Shown here piece after piece: positions 11,501 through 23,010 of a stretch of 64,000 nt of DNA. A program made the position numbers and the translations under genes. The stretch's first letter is position 1; the number at the start of each line of letters is the position of its first letter. The DNA is from Syngnathus acus (Eukaryota > Chordata > Actinopteri > Syngnathiformes > Syngnathidae): the NCBI RefSeq assembly GCF_901709675.1, contig NC_051089.1, positions 13,009,976 through 13,073,975 of the forward strand, in the 5' to 3' direction. The notes under the pieces are model-generated. The model saw only the letters and a program-made list of their open reading frames with translations. It had not been told where the DNA came from and searched no databases.

Positions 11501-14500
11501 TCACGTGGGCTTTTTGATTTACATTCACTAAAGAAAATAATACCAAAACAGAAAGAAAATAATATAGTATAGTTTGCCAAAATAAATCTGCTAATGCTGA
11601 AACACGAATGTGTAGGGGTCTGCCGTACTACCAACATCAGAGTGTAGCTATTTTTATTCTTATTGCTGCGGCTAAAACACAGAATTGTGTTCTTTACGAT
11701 CCTCTCTTTTTTAACCACTACATAGCCTCGGTTGTTCCCATCTCTTGTCATTGTGGTCGTTTAGAGTATAGATGGTGGCAAGCATTCTCCAGGGCTGCAG
11801 TGCGATCAAACATAAGCGAGAGAGGGGGACCGTGAAAGAGAAAATGACAAACATCAACACAGGAGATCCTAGGGGCAGCTAAAAATAGAACAGAGAAGAG
11901 TGGGAGAGCGTCTGCAAGCGCAATGAGAGGGAAACAGACGATAGGTTATTTTAAGACGTTTTACAAAATAAACAGTTACATGGATGGACGAGGGGAAACA
12001 TTTTTTGCCAGCTGACTTTTTTTTTTTCCCCAACCCAAATTTAAAGTAGATTAGCAAAAAAAAAAAATAAATTCACTAAGAAAGGCAACTGTGATATATT
12101 TTTTTAATATTTAATCATTTTAATCATTAATTCATGAATCAAATAATCATTTAATCATCAAAACAATTGACTTCATAGAGCCAATTTTAGGAAGTCAGGT
12201 TGCAAGCTTGTATTACAACACCAAAAAATAATGCTATTACTGGTATTTATTTAACATTTCCTGATCTACGCAAGGCAAATGAGAACCAATACTCATTTGC
12301 AAGGCTGAATTGGTAGCAGATAGTAAAGTAAAACAAGAAAAAAAGTTTTGCTAGACAGATTTGAAGGAAAATGTGTTTTATTACGTTCCACTGTCAGAGC
12401 AAAGATGTTTGGGGAAGTAATGGAATTTCTGTTGATAACAGAGGGAACGATTCAAATCGAAACCTCGAGTGCAGCACTGGCTGCATTGGCTGCATTGCAT
12501 CAAACTGGACTCTCTACCAGGAACAGAAGCATCACTGTACTAAACTCCGTGCTCATGTTCAAGCCACTGCGCTGACACAATGTGAAACAATGGCGAGTGG
12601 TGTCACAACACACTCCACAAATGCAGCAGACGAGCTGCACCGATGTTGCTATTACGGGTGTGCAACTTTCAACAAAAGACAATTTGATATCAACTAAAAA
12701 AAAAATAAGCCAGGTAAGTTTTGCAGAGTACAGAGCTAAGAAACTTTAAAAATTCACTTCCAGAACAATTTGCCTGAATTTTCTTTTCCTTTTTAATTAT
12801 GTCTAGAACATGACAGTCAATTGGGATAGTCAGGATAAAAAACTTCTGCATGCTGTTCAATTGTACGACATTACTCTAGAAGCACAATTGGTAATAAATT
12901 ATGGCTTCATTAGTTATCGTGGAGAGAGACATGTGTAATACTTTTTATTACCAAGATGAGAGTATAAAAGCAATTAAAATGGTGAATTGTATTACATTTT
13001 GAATGCCCAAGTGAGGATAAGCGGTTTAGAGAATAAGCTAACCTAAAACTTGGATGTCAAAGTGATCATCCGGAATGTTCTCAATGGATTTGCGATTATA
13101 TTCAGAGTGTTCATATTGGTCCACAAAAGTCAGGAATCCAACAGTCGGGAGAAAATTCTCATCCATGCAAGTAACAAAAAATAGGTAAAAACAAATCTGC
13201 GCACAAGAATTTGTGAATGTCAAATTGCAAATGTGTGTATTCACTGTATAGTCAATGACTATACAAAGTGCATCATAGCCACTCTCTCACACGCACCCGC
13301 GCACACACATTCTGGAACTGATGAACCAGGACGCCAAGGATCCAACCCCTGATGTGAAACTTTATGAATGGCTCAATTCCTGTTACATAATAAAGCTGTC
13401 GGCTCAATCACAACCACTTGAGTCAGGCAAAGTTTGTGAATGAGGACGCAAACGAGGCTAACGGGCTCCTTTGCCTCACTGCACACTCTGACTTGCTCTG
13501 CATGCGTAATCAAAAATGTAAAAAAAAAAAAAAATGCCAACTTCTATTTTTAGCCTCACAAAGAGAGATTAAAGTGGACCTCAACTCACACGCTCAAGAT
13601 TGTCGGTTTCTCCAGCAGACTAATGTGCATTAAACAGATTGCTGATTGTATTCTTCATCTTATTACATCAGCAAGAAAATGTTTTGATTTTTTACATTTA
13701 GTGGTCCATTAGCGGAATTTAGGTTTATGCACCACAGCAAGCCTTTCAAGGATCCTGCACCTTGTGGTTTGCGGGACTCCAGAGGCACCGGCAGCTTCAA
13801 ATACCTGTTTGCTGGTTTGTAATGGCATTGTAGCAACTGCTCTCTTTGCCTGGCAGAAACCTTCCTCATTCTGCCCAAACCCATCTGTGCGCTGAATCAG
13901 CCACAAATATCTTTACAGTACGATGGTCACACTCAAGTTTATGTGAAATATCTAATGTTTTCATACCTTGTCCAAAGCATTGCACTATTTGATGATTTGC
14001 GGCAGCTGACTGATCCTTTTTCTTTCCCATGTTGCAAGAAACCTGTGGCCTGCTTAATAATGTGGAACATCGTCCTGGTCGTTTTCCTTTAATTGGTCCT
14101 TACCTGGCAAACTAAAGGTGTCTGAGATTTATGATCATTCATCATCTAGATTTATATACTTTGGGTTATTGGCATATTCAATCATCATAATTGGTATTTT
14201 TTCACACGATTATTAACTTGCAACTGTCTCAGCAAAATGTTTGTGACTGTTATCATTATTATGATTACTATTTATATTTTCATTAAATCAAACAGCAAAT
14301 GTTACACATGCATTCAAGAAGTAAACCAAATAAATAAAACACACACAGACACACATACTACTACTACTACTCACCGGCCCATTTGCCAAGTGTAGCGGGT
14401 GATACCAGCTTCCCGTTGCCCAGAACCCACACCTTGATCCCGGCCAGCAGCCGATAAACGGAACACACCGACAGCCAGGCCGCGGTCACAGCTCCGAGCC

Positions 14501-14549
14501 AGAACAGCGGCGTCTCCACGGCCCGAAACACATGTTCAATAGGGATCAT
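5548..14549 (-). CDS. hsd17b12: very-long-chain 3-oxoacyl-CoA reductase (17-beta-HSD type 12), 11 exons
   Basis: This ER-membrane short-chain dehydrogenase reduces 3-ketoacyl-CoA with NADPH, the second step of the fatty-acid elongation cycle. Coding exons, first to last: 14375-14549, 11116-11162, 10950-11025, 10311-10418, 10072-10136, 9826-9870, 9352-9386, 7975-8056, 6485-6550, 6227-6376, 5548-5655. All have GT-AG borders and matching phases, giving 318 aa (human 312). Visible features are a hydrophobic N-terminus (residues 13-36), the cofactor motif TGATDGIG (61-68), VNNVGISY, catalytic Ser194 in NISSASG, Tyr207 and Lys211 in YSASK, and [10 protein letters not shown]. The C-terminus KQKQG fits a KxKxx ER-retrieval signal. 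The start is the MIPIEHVF methionine, placed by family length. Teleosts can have two paralogues; I do not assign which one. Intron 1 contains a Tc1 fragment. Confidence 0.95.
8443..9185. other. CpG-containing island inside hsd17b12 intron 7
   Basis: This stretch is richer in CG dinucleotides than the AT-rich intron around it (for example the run ending ACGACGCGCTGCGTGACTC near 8650). It holds an open frame of 102 codons on the + strand (8443-8751) with no family resemblance. It also has promoter-like words: CCGGAAGTG near 8897 (ETS type), a CCAAT box near 9064 and GGATGGCGGAAG near 9107 (YY1/ETS type). A near-palindrome spans 9148-9172. It may be a DNA-transposon remnant or an internal promoter; I cannot decide. 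Confidence 0.3.
13730..14250 (-). mobile_element. truncated Tc1/mariner-family element (5' part of transposase)
   Basis: On the minus strand, from a start codon near 14031, the decayed frame reads [16 protein letters not shown] and then segments such as [19 protein letters not shown], with frame changes. It continues as [20 protein letters not shown] in the frame at 13709-13906. This is the N-terminal helix-turn-helix region of a teleost Tc1-like transposase. The outer end appears to be at 14250, where the sequence reads CAGTCACAAACATTTTGCTG (minus strand) next to a TA dinucleotide, as expected for a Tc1 terminal repeat. The catalytic DDE half is missing and the frame is broken, so the copy is inactive. 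It lies in hsd17b12 intron 1. Confidence 0.75.
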
Positions 14550-15315
14550 GCTTGCCCGAAAACGCACACCGATTGTGCTTATTGAGAAGTAAGCGTGTCT
14601 CGTTGTGAACAAAGTGCAAGTAAATTGACACGGGATGTAGTATTTAACTTCCGGGTTGGTCGTAATCGACGTGTGATTGGATATTTGTCTTCTTCTGATA
14701 TTTATTCCAACATTATATACCAACAATCGTAAACATTACTGCCCTCTGCTGCTCATTATGGTCTCCAGCCAAATGCGTAGTGTCAAAGTTAGAGATATTG
14801 CAAACATTTTTGTAAAATGTTACCAATTCATATGGGGTAGTTATACTCCACTTCCAGGGGACATCATGATTGATTTTTATACTGCTCATTGTTACATCAG
14901 AATTAATGGAAAGTGACCGAGTGGTATGGGAAATGGAAGGATGGTTGAATGAGTGGCTTATGTATTTTTACACAAATACAACACACAAAATACATACAAA
15001 TTTGTTGAGCCACCCCTCCACCACATTCACCTTCTTGTGTAGCACCTAAACTGGCAGGGATGATGTTACAGCCACAAGAGGGTAGTGCAGATCAAGTTTA
15101 CATAGAAAGAAATCTTGAAACAGTGTTCTCTGAAAAATCTGTTGGCAAAAAGGAAAAAGATGCGTTCAAATTATGTTGAAAGAAAAATCAACTAATATTA
15201 CTAGTATTTATTTATATATATATACATATGTTCATATATATGAACACTATCATATCAATTTTAAAGAATTAAATCTTTTTTATCTAATTTTCCCCAAATG
15301 TTTGCAATGACAGGG
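14550..15315. other. hsd17b12 5' flank and non-coding stretch
   Basis: This holds the presumed 5' UTR and promoter of hsd17b12 immediately right of 14549. No clear TATA box or further exon is visible. Confidence 0.35.
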
Positions 15316-15500
15316 TTTATTGACCTCAAGAAAGCGTTTGACACCATAAACCACAAATCTTACTGGGGGAAAAAATGGAACAGTATAAAAGTACAGAATC
15401 ATAGGGATGGAACTTCAGTGCCTGAAGAGTGACAGGAGCCAATTTGCACGCGTGGGTGAGGCCCCATTTCGTCCGACAGACAAAAACCTATAGGATTGCA
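15316..15500 (+). mobile_element. non-LTR retrotransposon reverse-transcriptase fragment
   Basis: The + strand reads FIDLKKAFDTINHK starting at 15316, the conserved RT segment of LINE elements (usual form F.D..KAFDTI.H). The frame then decays, but traces such as GWNFSA and a shifted match to the following motif remain. It is a short dead fragment. Confidence 0.65.
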
Positions 15501-18500
15501 GATAAGATTGTGTAACTCCGAATAAATTGTTGTTAAATTATGACACATTTCTCCCCTGCTGAAGCCACTCAAACAGATTTAAGGGGGGGGGGGAATTTGG
15601 AATTTGAGTGTATGAGAACCATTGTTTATGTGTAATACAACATAGTTGACAACAAACTATGTTGGAAATCCAGATAAATCAAGTAAGGTTAAAAAAACAT
15701 CCAGAATTACTGTATTAATTAAGAGCATTGGTGTGTTAATAAATGTTCTTAACCATAGAACTATAAAAACTGTTTTATTGTGGATTTATTTTACTCTGTT
15801 TAACATATGTTGTGTTGCCAGCAAAAAAAAAAAAAAGAGCTATACAAACGATGTTTGATCAAATGACCACAGCAATCCATAATTTATTAAGAAACGGACA
15901 TTAATGTTCTTGGATTTAGTGGATCTGAAAACAACACTAATCCTGTTCAAATCACAAAACAACCTGCTTCATAAAAAGTCTTTTTAAACAAAGAGAGGGA
16001 AGATATGGTCTCAGAGGAGAATTTTAATTGGAAACAAAACAGAAGTAGCACAGTTCTGAAAATTACCGTTAAGTGTGTTTCTGTCCAGGGACTGAAGGTA
16101 TGGAATGTATTTTGGAATGGTTGAAGTATAGTACAGAGTACAGACACATCTCAACCGACAAAAGGTATAAAGAAACAATTATGGGTAGGTATAAAAAGGA
16201 CTCAGACAAAAGTCAAAGAACAACATCTTGCGTGTTGCTCATACTCACAATTTGAAAAGACAAATAAAAAAGACAAATAATGGTAACAAAATGATATAAT
16301 GTAGCTATTAAAACTGATGTCTAGGCTTGAACATCAATTAAATATGGTAAATGATGCCCATGATGGTGTAATGGTGACGACGGAAATGGTGAGAAGACAA
16401 TTGTGCTCTCTTGATACAATCTGTAGTATGTTTAAAATCAACAAACAACCAATCTGTTTTGATGTTTTTTGGATTGAAAATTACTTTGTGCATTTTTGTT
16501 TGGATGTGTAAATAATGAAATAAGTCTGTCAAGTGAAAATAACGGCTGTGACTGAGGAGGGGGTGTTTTTCACAAGGTTAAGCTGCAAACTTTACTTTTC
16601 AAGGATACAAAACAGACTCTAATATGCAAAGATCTGCAAAACTGTAATATGGGGTTTTCTTATGATGCTTTGTTCTTGTGAGTTTGATGGGGGGTGGGCT
16701 TTATTTACCGACTCTTGGTAGAAATGACTTCAGTACACCAATGTACGCTATGCACAATGCAGCCAAGTAGAGCAGACAGCATGGGTCCATAATGTGTGCG
16801 AGAGCGTTATATAAGAGCATTGCTACTAAAAATAGAAATGCAGCAATGGTAAACAGGAGTCTAAACTGTTTGCCTCTGAGCTTTCAAAGGAAACCTGAAT
16901 GAAAGTTAGATTAAAGCACCATCTCACCCACAAACAGAGCAGATGCTGATTATAACCGTCGGCGCTTGTAGGCACACACGAGAGGAGTGGTGCTCATTTC
17001 TCATGTGAGTGAGTGAGTGTGACTGATAAAGTCATCTTGGATTGCCCTGTGACTTTGACAAAACAACACAAGGTGTAAATTCCTAAAAGATGCATCAACT
17101 AACCAAAAGATAAGATAAACTAGTCCTTTATTTGTCCTAGATGCGTAAAGCTGTAACATTGAGAAATTCAGCACAGTCAAATTTTCGGTTTATTTGTTTG
17201 ACTTGCTTCTTTATTTTATTTTATTTTATTTTTTTAAATAAGATTTCAAAGGGTTTTGGTTTAATTTTGTTACTGCATGGGCACCTCTGCATTATGTTAA
17301 TACAGCTGAATAACACTCATCTTGAAACAAGACATTTGGCTTAAAAAAATAAAATAAATAAAACAACACACAATGTATAAAGGCCTTTTGAAATCATTTT
17401 ATTTCTATTACATGTTTGATGCATCATGGTAATCTTGTTTTTTACTTGCATTATCAAAAATCATCATACGTATAGAAAGACATTCCAAGGTGTGGACTTG
17501 CTTTAGCAAAAATACATGAAATTAAACTTAAAGGATAGCTCCAAACTATAGATATTGAACCAAAAAAAACCTAAATTAATTCAGCACAATTTAAAACTGG
17601 ACAAAAACACTCATGGATTTTATAACCTTGCACTACACTGAAAATTCACAAAGCCTGGACAGACTGCCAGTAAATATTTGTTTTTCCTCCTATGAAATGT
17701 GTTAGCTACCGTTTCACGCATGCCTGCCGAGCAAGGGTACCATATGTAGGATTATGAATAATTATCATTTTACACACCAGCAACATGGCCATGACAAAAA
17801 AAAGTATCAAAACAAGAATTCAAACTTGCAACATAAATTACAAATGCACACTGCACACACAAAACATATACTTAGTAAAACTTAATAACAAAATGTAAAT
17901 GTAATGATACAGTATAAGTACAAATAAAATATAATGTTTCTTCCTACAAAATATCTATGGTATTTCTCATCTCCACTGTAGTACTTACCATACTGTGTTT
18001 CTATTCCAGCAGGGGAACTTCTGAATGTTTGTGCGTCACTCCTTTCCCTATTTCCGCTACTTCACGGAAACCTGTCCAACAAGGGCAAAAATATTGATAG
18101 TTCACGGCATAAACCTCAAATTTCCTATATATGGACGCAATGTCAAGAAATTATAGATGAGAGCCTTTGTGTCAAAGCTGCACTGCATCCTTTAATATGT
18201 GTGACCTTGGGAGTCACATAAAAACAAATCTTATCAGTGAGGGATGCACAAAAAGTACTCACGGACAATTATTCTGCAACGTAAATTCCTTTGCCAAAAG
18301 CCAAACATACAAATGAGACTCAAATAGGTCACACAGAAAAAAAGGGCGAAATGTGTAAAATGTTTTGAGCAGTTAAATGATGTCTATTTCAGAAGTGAGA
18401 TAAACAACATAAAATCATCTGCTCTGTGTGTGTACATTAAAATAAGACAGCTAAACAATAGACGTTTTTAAAAAGTGATTTGTCTAAAAAAAGACATATC

Positions 18501-19490
18501 CTCTTGAAAAGAGCCAGATGAGCTTTTTGCACTGTCTAGAAAGGATGATTTATATTTAATATGTAGCAAACATAAAGTTCTGTATCATATACATTTAGGA
18601 AGACGGGTTTGGCCCTTACGTTTGTTTTTGCAGCATTCCCATTTTGTGCTTCCGTAATTTGATCCGCATGAGTCGTCATCTCCAAAACTGTGCAAACCTG
18701 TTTGACAAACAGTAAAATGTACATAAAATATTTGTGCATGAATAAAGAGAAACCAATTATGCACAGCTTATATAGATTTAATAATGCATATGTCGTTAAC
18801 AAAAGACTATTGACCAACTGAAATTTTGAGGTGGGAATAATATACCACACTACAGTGCTGTACATATCCTTGTGATTAGTTAAAAGGCCTGTTATTCAGA
18901 TTAATTTAATGATGACTGGATCAAGAAGACACAGATGCATGTTTTTCTATCCTAAATTCCCAATCATTTAATACTAAATCAAACAATAATATCAACACTT
19001 CTGGATCAATGCCACTGTACTGTACACAAATAATGAAAATCATTTCTTTACTAGTTGGTGAGTGGTGTACAATTGATTGAGTGGAATTGATGAACAAAGT
19101 GTAATTACGGTGATGTTTATTTACAGTTACATTATTCGAAATAGACCACCTGTCCTACATCTGTTCTTCTATCTAATTACACCACAGCACAAACATAGAA
19201 TTTGCAGGATTTGATACATTGTGCGCATTCACGTGACAAGCATGACACGTGCACATAAAATTATTCATTACGCTGCACTACAATATCTCTGAGAGGTACT
19301 GCTGACTTCTACGGTTAGGAAAATACCCACACCATTTTGGTCCTGGAAAGAGTATAAAAGGTGACTAGGACTAAGACCAATAACTAGTATTAAGTATGTC
19401 CATGGGGAACATTGGAGCCGATACCCCCATTCGTGTATAATGGTTGGTGTTACTATTAATTGTTTTTACAAGACACCCGGCGGCACCAAG
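15501..19490. other. gene-poor AT-rich stretch
   Basis: I find no exon or RNA gene. Short frames at 16317-16532 and 18536-18865 lack any family resemblance. A TTTATT-rich segment near 17200 and other AT tracts are low-complexity. On the minus strand this lies downstream of mir-129-2 and could be part of its primary transcript. Confidence 0.35.
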
Positions 19491-19527
19491 TGTGTGTGCG
19501 TGTGTGTGTGTGTGTGTGTGTGCGTCT

Positions 19528-19607
<80 letters not shown>

Positions 19608-19608
19608 C
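19491..19608. repeat. (TG)n(GA)n compound microsatellite, left of mir-129-2
   Basis: An almost uninterrupted TG tract with a few substitutions near 19521-19533 runs to about 19598 and ends in a short GA run. On the transcribed (minus) strand of mir-129-2 it is a CA repeat starting roughly 100 bases downstream of the hairpin. Confidence 0.97.
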
Positions 19609-19699
19609 AAAGGGACAGAAAGCTAAATAGTGAAAAGACAGACAGACACGTTACTCCCCAGGCCCAAACAACAGTGTTGTAAAACGAGGTTCACATCCT

Positions 19700-19775
19700 C
19701 CACAAATGCTTTTTGGGGTAAGGGCTTCCCATCTTCATATATGCACAGCAAGCCCAGACCGCAAAAAGATTCGTA
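19700..19775 (-). ncRNA. mir129-2: microRNA precursor mir-129-2
   Basis: On the minus strand the 5' arm at 19748-19768 reads CTTTTTGCGGTCTGGGCTTG plus C, which is mature miR-129-5p as I know it. The 3' arm at 19706-19727 begins AAGCCCTTACCCCAAAAAGC and matches the miR-129-2-3p form, which distinguishes it from the mir-129-1 copy. The arms pair (GGGCTT with AAGCCC, CTTTTTG with CAAAAAG) around a loop of about 20 bases (19728-19747). In human, MIR129-2 lies between TTC17 and HSD17B12, exactly its position here, and all three share the strand, so orthology is well supported. miR-129 is enriched in neural tissue of vertebrates. Both sides of the hairpin are flanked by long TG tracts at about 90-110 bases, and two REST/RE1-like sites lie upstream. 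Confidence 0.96.
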
Positions 19776-19857
19776 AAGGACAACTCCCAGATCCACTTCT
19801 TGTCCACGACTCCTCTGGTCTTCGTCATCACCGTCATTATTATTATTGTGGGTCTGG

Positions 19858-20007
<150 letters not shown>

Positions 20008-20379
20008 GCCCACTGGATCAGCACCGCTTTTCAGCCACGCAATGTTGTTATTAAAAAAAAGAAGCGTTGTGGACTTTCACATGCAGCTGAGGTTTTCCTG
20101 TGATTCCATTGGACGGAACCAATTGTCAACGACCAATTGGACTGCTGCAGAAAAGAGCACCTATTAGCAGATGCTATTAAATACCTGATACGCGTGAATT
20201 GTATACTTATGAGTAACCATGTTGTTTTTATGATAGGTTGGATCGTTTTTTACTATTTTTACCATTTTAATTTTTTACTATTGTGCAGAAACGCTTGACC
20301 CATTGTCCAAATTTTCTGTGTGTGGATAAATATTAACTGTGTATATTTTTTACTTCAAAACCTAGAGCAAAAAGTGGCC

Positions 20380-20640
20380 CCACCCTCTGTCTCGGTTTCC
20401 ACGGGAGTCGTCCAAGCGTTTTTCATGCGTGGACGAGTCTTTCAGCCGGTCACGATCCAACCCGCCTCACCACTACACCCTCCCCCCCATCTGTCTCGAG
20501 CTCAACAGAGCCAGACGCCACTGACGCAGCACACGGCGTGCTCACTTTCAGCAGTCACGACTCAAGCCTCGACGCGCACAAAGGGACAAAAAACTGCAAA
20601 TAAGGACTCAAATGTCACTATCGAGCTCTATTTGAGGCGG
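20380..20640 (-). promoter_or_regulatory. CpG-rich stretch upstream of mir-129-2 (candidate promoter)
   Basis: This segment stands out from its AT-rich surroundings by repeated CG dinucleotides (for example ACGCAGCACACGGCGTGCTC near 20524). It starts about 600 bases upstream of the mir-129-2 hairpin on the transcribed strand. The 107-codon + strand frame across it has no family resemblance. Assigning it as the promoter of the microRNA host transcript is inference from position and composition alone. Confidence 0.3.
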
Positions 20641-20849
20641 TGAGCAGATTTTTATTTGATTATTTCATTTCAGTTTTACCTAAAACACCATCATAAGTCG
20701 GAGGGGTCTTTGTAATCACATTTGAATCAGAAAAAAAGAAAATATATCAAAACAAATACACCCTAAATGTGTTTGGTGAAAAATGAAAGTGCACTGAATG
20801 TATTTGTAATCCCCGGAGTGGTGTATACGGACATTGTGGAAAATAGCAC

Positions 20850-20877
20850 TTCAGCACCACAATGAGAGGACAGCTCC
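20850..20877 (+). promoter_or_regulatory. split RE1/NRSE-like (REST) site
   Basis: The left half TTCAGCACC (20850-20858) is a perfect match to the RE1 left half. After 9 bases, GGACAGCTCC (20868-20877) matches the right half GGACAGCGCC at 9 of 10 bases, in the same order and orientation. The canonical spacer is 2 bases; expanded spacers of about this size are known for non-canonical REST sites. It lies about 1.1 kb upstream of mir-129-2. Confidence 0.5.
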
Positions 20878-22490
20878 CCACTCGTAACACAAAAACATAT
20901 ATATTTAAAGCTGTAATACCCGATCTTAATAGCTCATATGTCCATTAAAGAGCTAATATCAAACACCCTATTGCCAATGCATGCAATCATCACCACATCT
21001 ACTCGTAGTATTCCTAATAGGGTGATTCCCTTTGTGGAAAAAGATCCCCCAAACAATAACATTTACTTCTCAGCTACACAGAGCAATGGCATGAACCAAA
21101 ACTGAAAATGACACAAATGATGCAAAACAGGAAGACGCAAGATAGAAGAGAAAGGTTTCCACAATACTCACCACGCAAGCTTGAGGAGTGTCACCATGCA
21201 GGAAAATAAAAGACCAAATAAAACTGTTCTCTGCTTTAAAATGTGCTCGTGCTTTTCGGTTCTTCCTACTGTGCACACACTGTACTCTTGAATGGTGTGC
21301 CTTTTATAGGAGTGATGCCCCCTATCTATTTCTGGATCACGATCCAACCCTGTTTCTATTTTTAGCACGCGCGTGATGAAAAAAAAGAGGGAAAAAAAGA
21401 AAAGCTCACAGAGGTTCCTTGGAGGAATTTCGTGTGTGCAGCCTTCATCACCCCCCGCCCATTTACCCTCCTCAACCCCCATCCCACCCTCTCTCTCGTG
21501 CATGGTTATTGCGCGTGCACAGAGGCGTCTCCTCAACACACTGGGTGGAAATGCATGCTCATCTTCTGCAGATTCAAAATGCAGGCATGGCCAGTGCTTA
21601 TTAAAATGTACAATTTGCCTCTAAAGAAAAGAAAGCCAAGTAATCATAAATCACTCTAATCTCTACAAAAGACATCCAACACAATTGTATCTATTGAACA
21701 AAATGTCAACAAAAAAAAAGTGACTTCCTTCTCTTGATGGCTGCGTCAGTGTTGACGTCAGGTGGAGAATCTCCCGCTTTGAAGATGGACGCAGGAGCAT
21801 CCATGCACAGCTTCTGGGGCCATTGTGGATAAAAAAAAAAAGAAAGAGAAAAAAAAGTGCACCAAATAAACATGCATGATTTTTTTTTTAAAGGAGCGCG
21901 ATGCCGTGAATAAAATAAAAGCCCCTCCTTCTCTGCCGTCACAATGGAAAGACCATTTTATTATTTGCGCACACCTCAGGCTTGCCTCGTGAGTGGAAGC
22001 TCCACAGCGATAACGTAAAATGTTTGCAACATGCGCCTCAGCTGGTGATCATGAGGACAAATACTAAAGCCTTCAGGTTGGGTTTCCCCCTCCAGCAGAG
22101 CCACGCACAGGCTCCAGGTGTTGACCCCCTCCACGTGTGATGATGCAGAGCTACAGAAAGAGGTGGAGGGCTGCGGACCCCTCCACCTCAACCCCATCCC
22201 CCTGCCTCCCCCTGCACAGGGCAGAATGCTGAAACGCGTAGTAACGGAGCACCGCTTGGCCGACTGATGATGCTATTTTTAACTCCCATCCTCAACATGC
22301 CTGCCGCTGCGGCTTTCTCTGCTCAAGGTGGCCTACTACTGTACACAGGGCTGGTGCATGGTGAATGGTCAATAGCGCTGAATGCACAAAGATGATCGGG
22401 TAAAATGACGATCCAACAGCGCATCCGGCGGCTTCCAGCCTTTGTTGCAAAATAGAAAAACACAAAACATGCAATTACTTTCAATAAGTG
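20878..22490. other. non-coding stretch upstream of mir-129-2
   Basis: Mixed AT-rich and GC-richer blocks (notably 21440-21560 and 22000-22260). Open frames occur on both strands but none shows a recognisable domain or consistent splice sites. It may contain host-transcript exons of mir-129-2 that cannot be called from sequence alone. Confidence 0.35.
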
Positions 22491-22493
22491 CTG

Positions 22494-22515
22494 AAAGAAA
22501 GAAAGAAAGAAAGAG

Positions 22516-22610
<95 letters not shown>

Positions 22611-22643
22611 AGGACAGAAGGACGAAAGGAAAGAAAGAAAGGA

Positions 22644-22731
<88 letters not shown>

Positions 22732-22732
22732 A
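22494..22732. repeat. (GAAA)n microsatellite
   Basis: A long purine tract of the tetramer GAAA with a GGACAGAAGGACG interruption near 22611-22626. All long open frames here (KERK or SFFL repeats) come from the repeat. Confidence 0.97.
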
Positions 22733-22763
22733 GCGGCAGTTGCATATACAACAACGTTGAAAT

Positions 22764-22784
22764 GGAACTATCCGTGGTGCTGAA
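22764..22784 (-). promoter_or_regulatory. canonical-spacing RE1/NRSE-like (REST) site
   Basis: Read on the minus strand, this has the perfect left half TTCAGCACC, the AC spacer, and a right half GGATAGTTCC against the consensus GGACAGCGCC. That is 18 of 21 positions with correct spacing; all three mismatches are in the right half. It lies about 3.0 kb upstream of mir-129-2 on its transcribed strand and 31 bases from the GAAA tract. Confidence 0.5.
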
Positions 22785-22884
22785 GTCAATACTGCGTCTT
22801 GTCACCTTTGCAACTTTTTTCGGCCCATAAAAGGACCATTCAAGTCACAAACGCAAACAACCACGGCAAATTTCACTTGTTGGT

Positions 22885-23010
22885 TTTAGTAAGGTGAGAG
22901 CCAGCCAGTGTAGTGTGATTCCCACTCTGTGACTGAAAACGTGTGAGTGTGAATGCTTGGGCTCAATGTGCCCTGTGATTGCCTGGCGACGAGAGTTACG
23001 GGTGTAGTCT
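22885..23010 (+). mobile_element. decayed SINE fragment
   Basis: This resembles the body of the SINE at 3478-3843: a segment like GTGTGAGTGTGAATGCTTG, then ATGTGCCCTGTGATTGCCTGG. It has no tRNA head and no tail repeat. Confidence 0.5.

Noticed and set aside
22323-22805. 160-codon frame rich in SFFLSF and its antisense KERK frames
   Set aside because: This is the translation of the GAAA microsatellite, not a gene.
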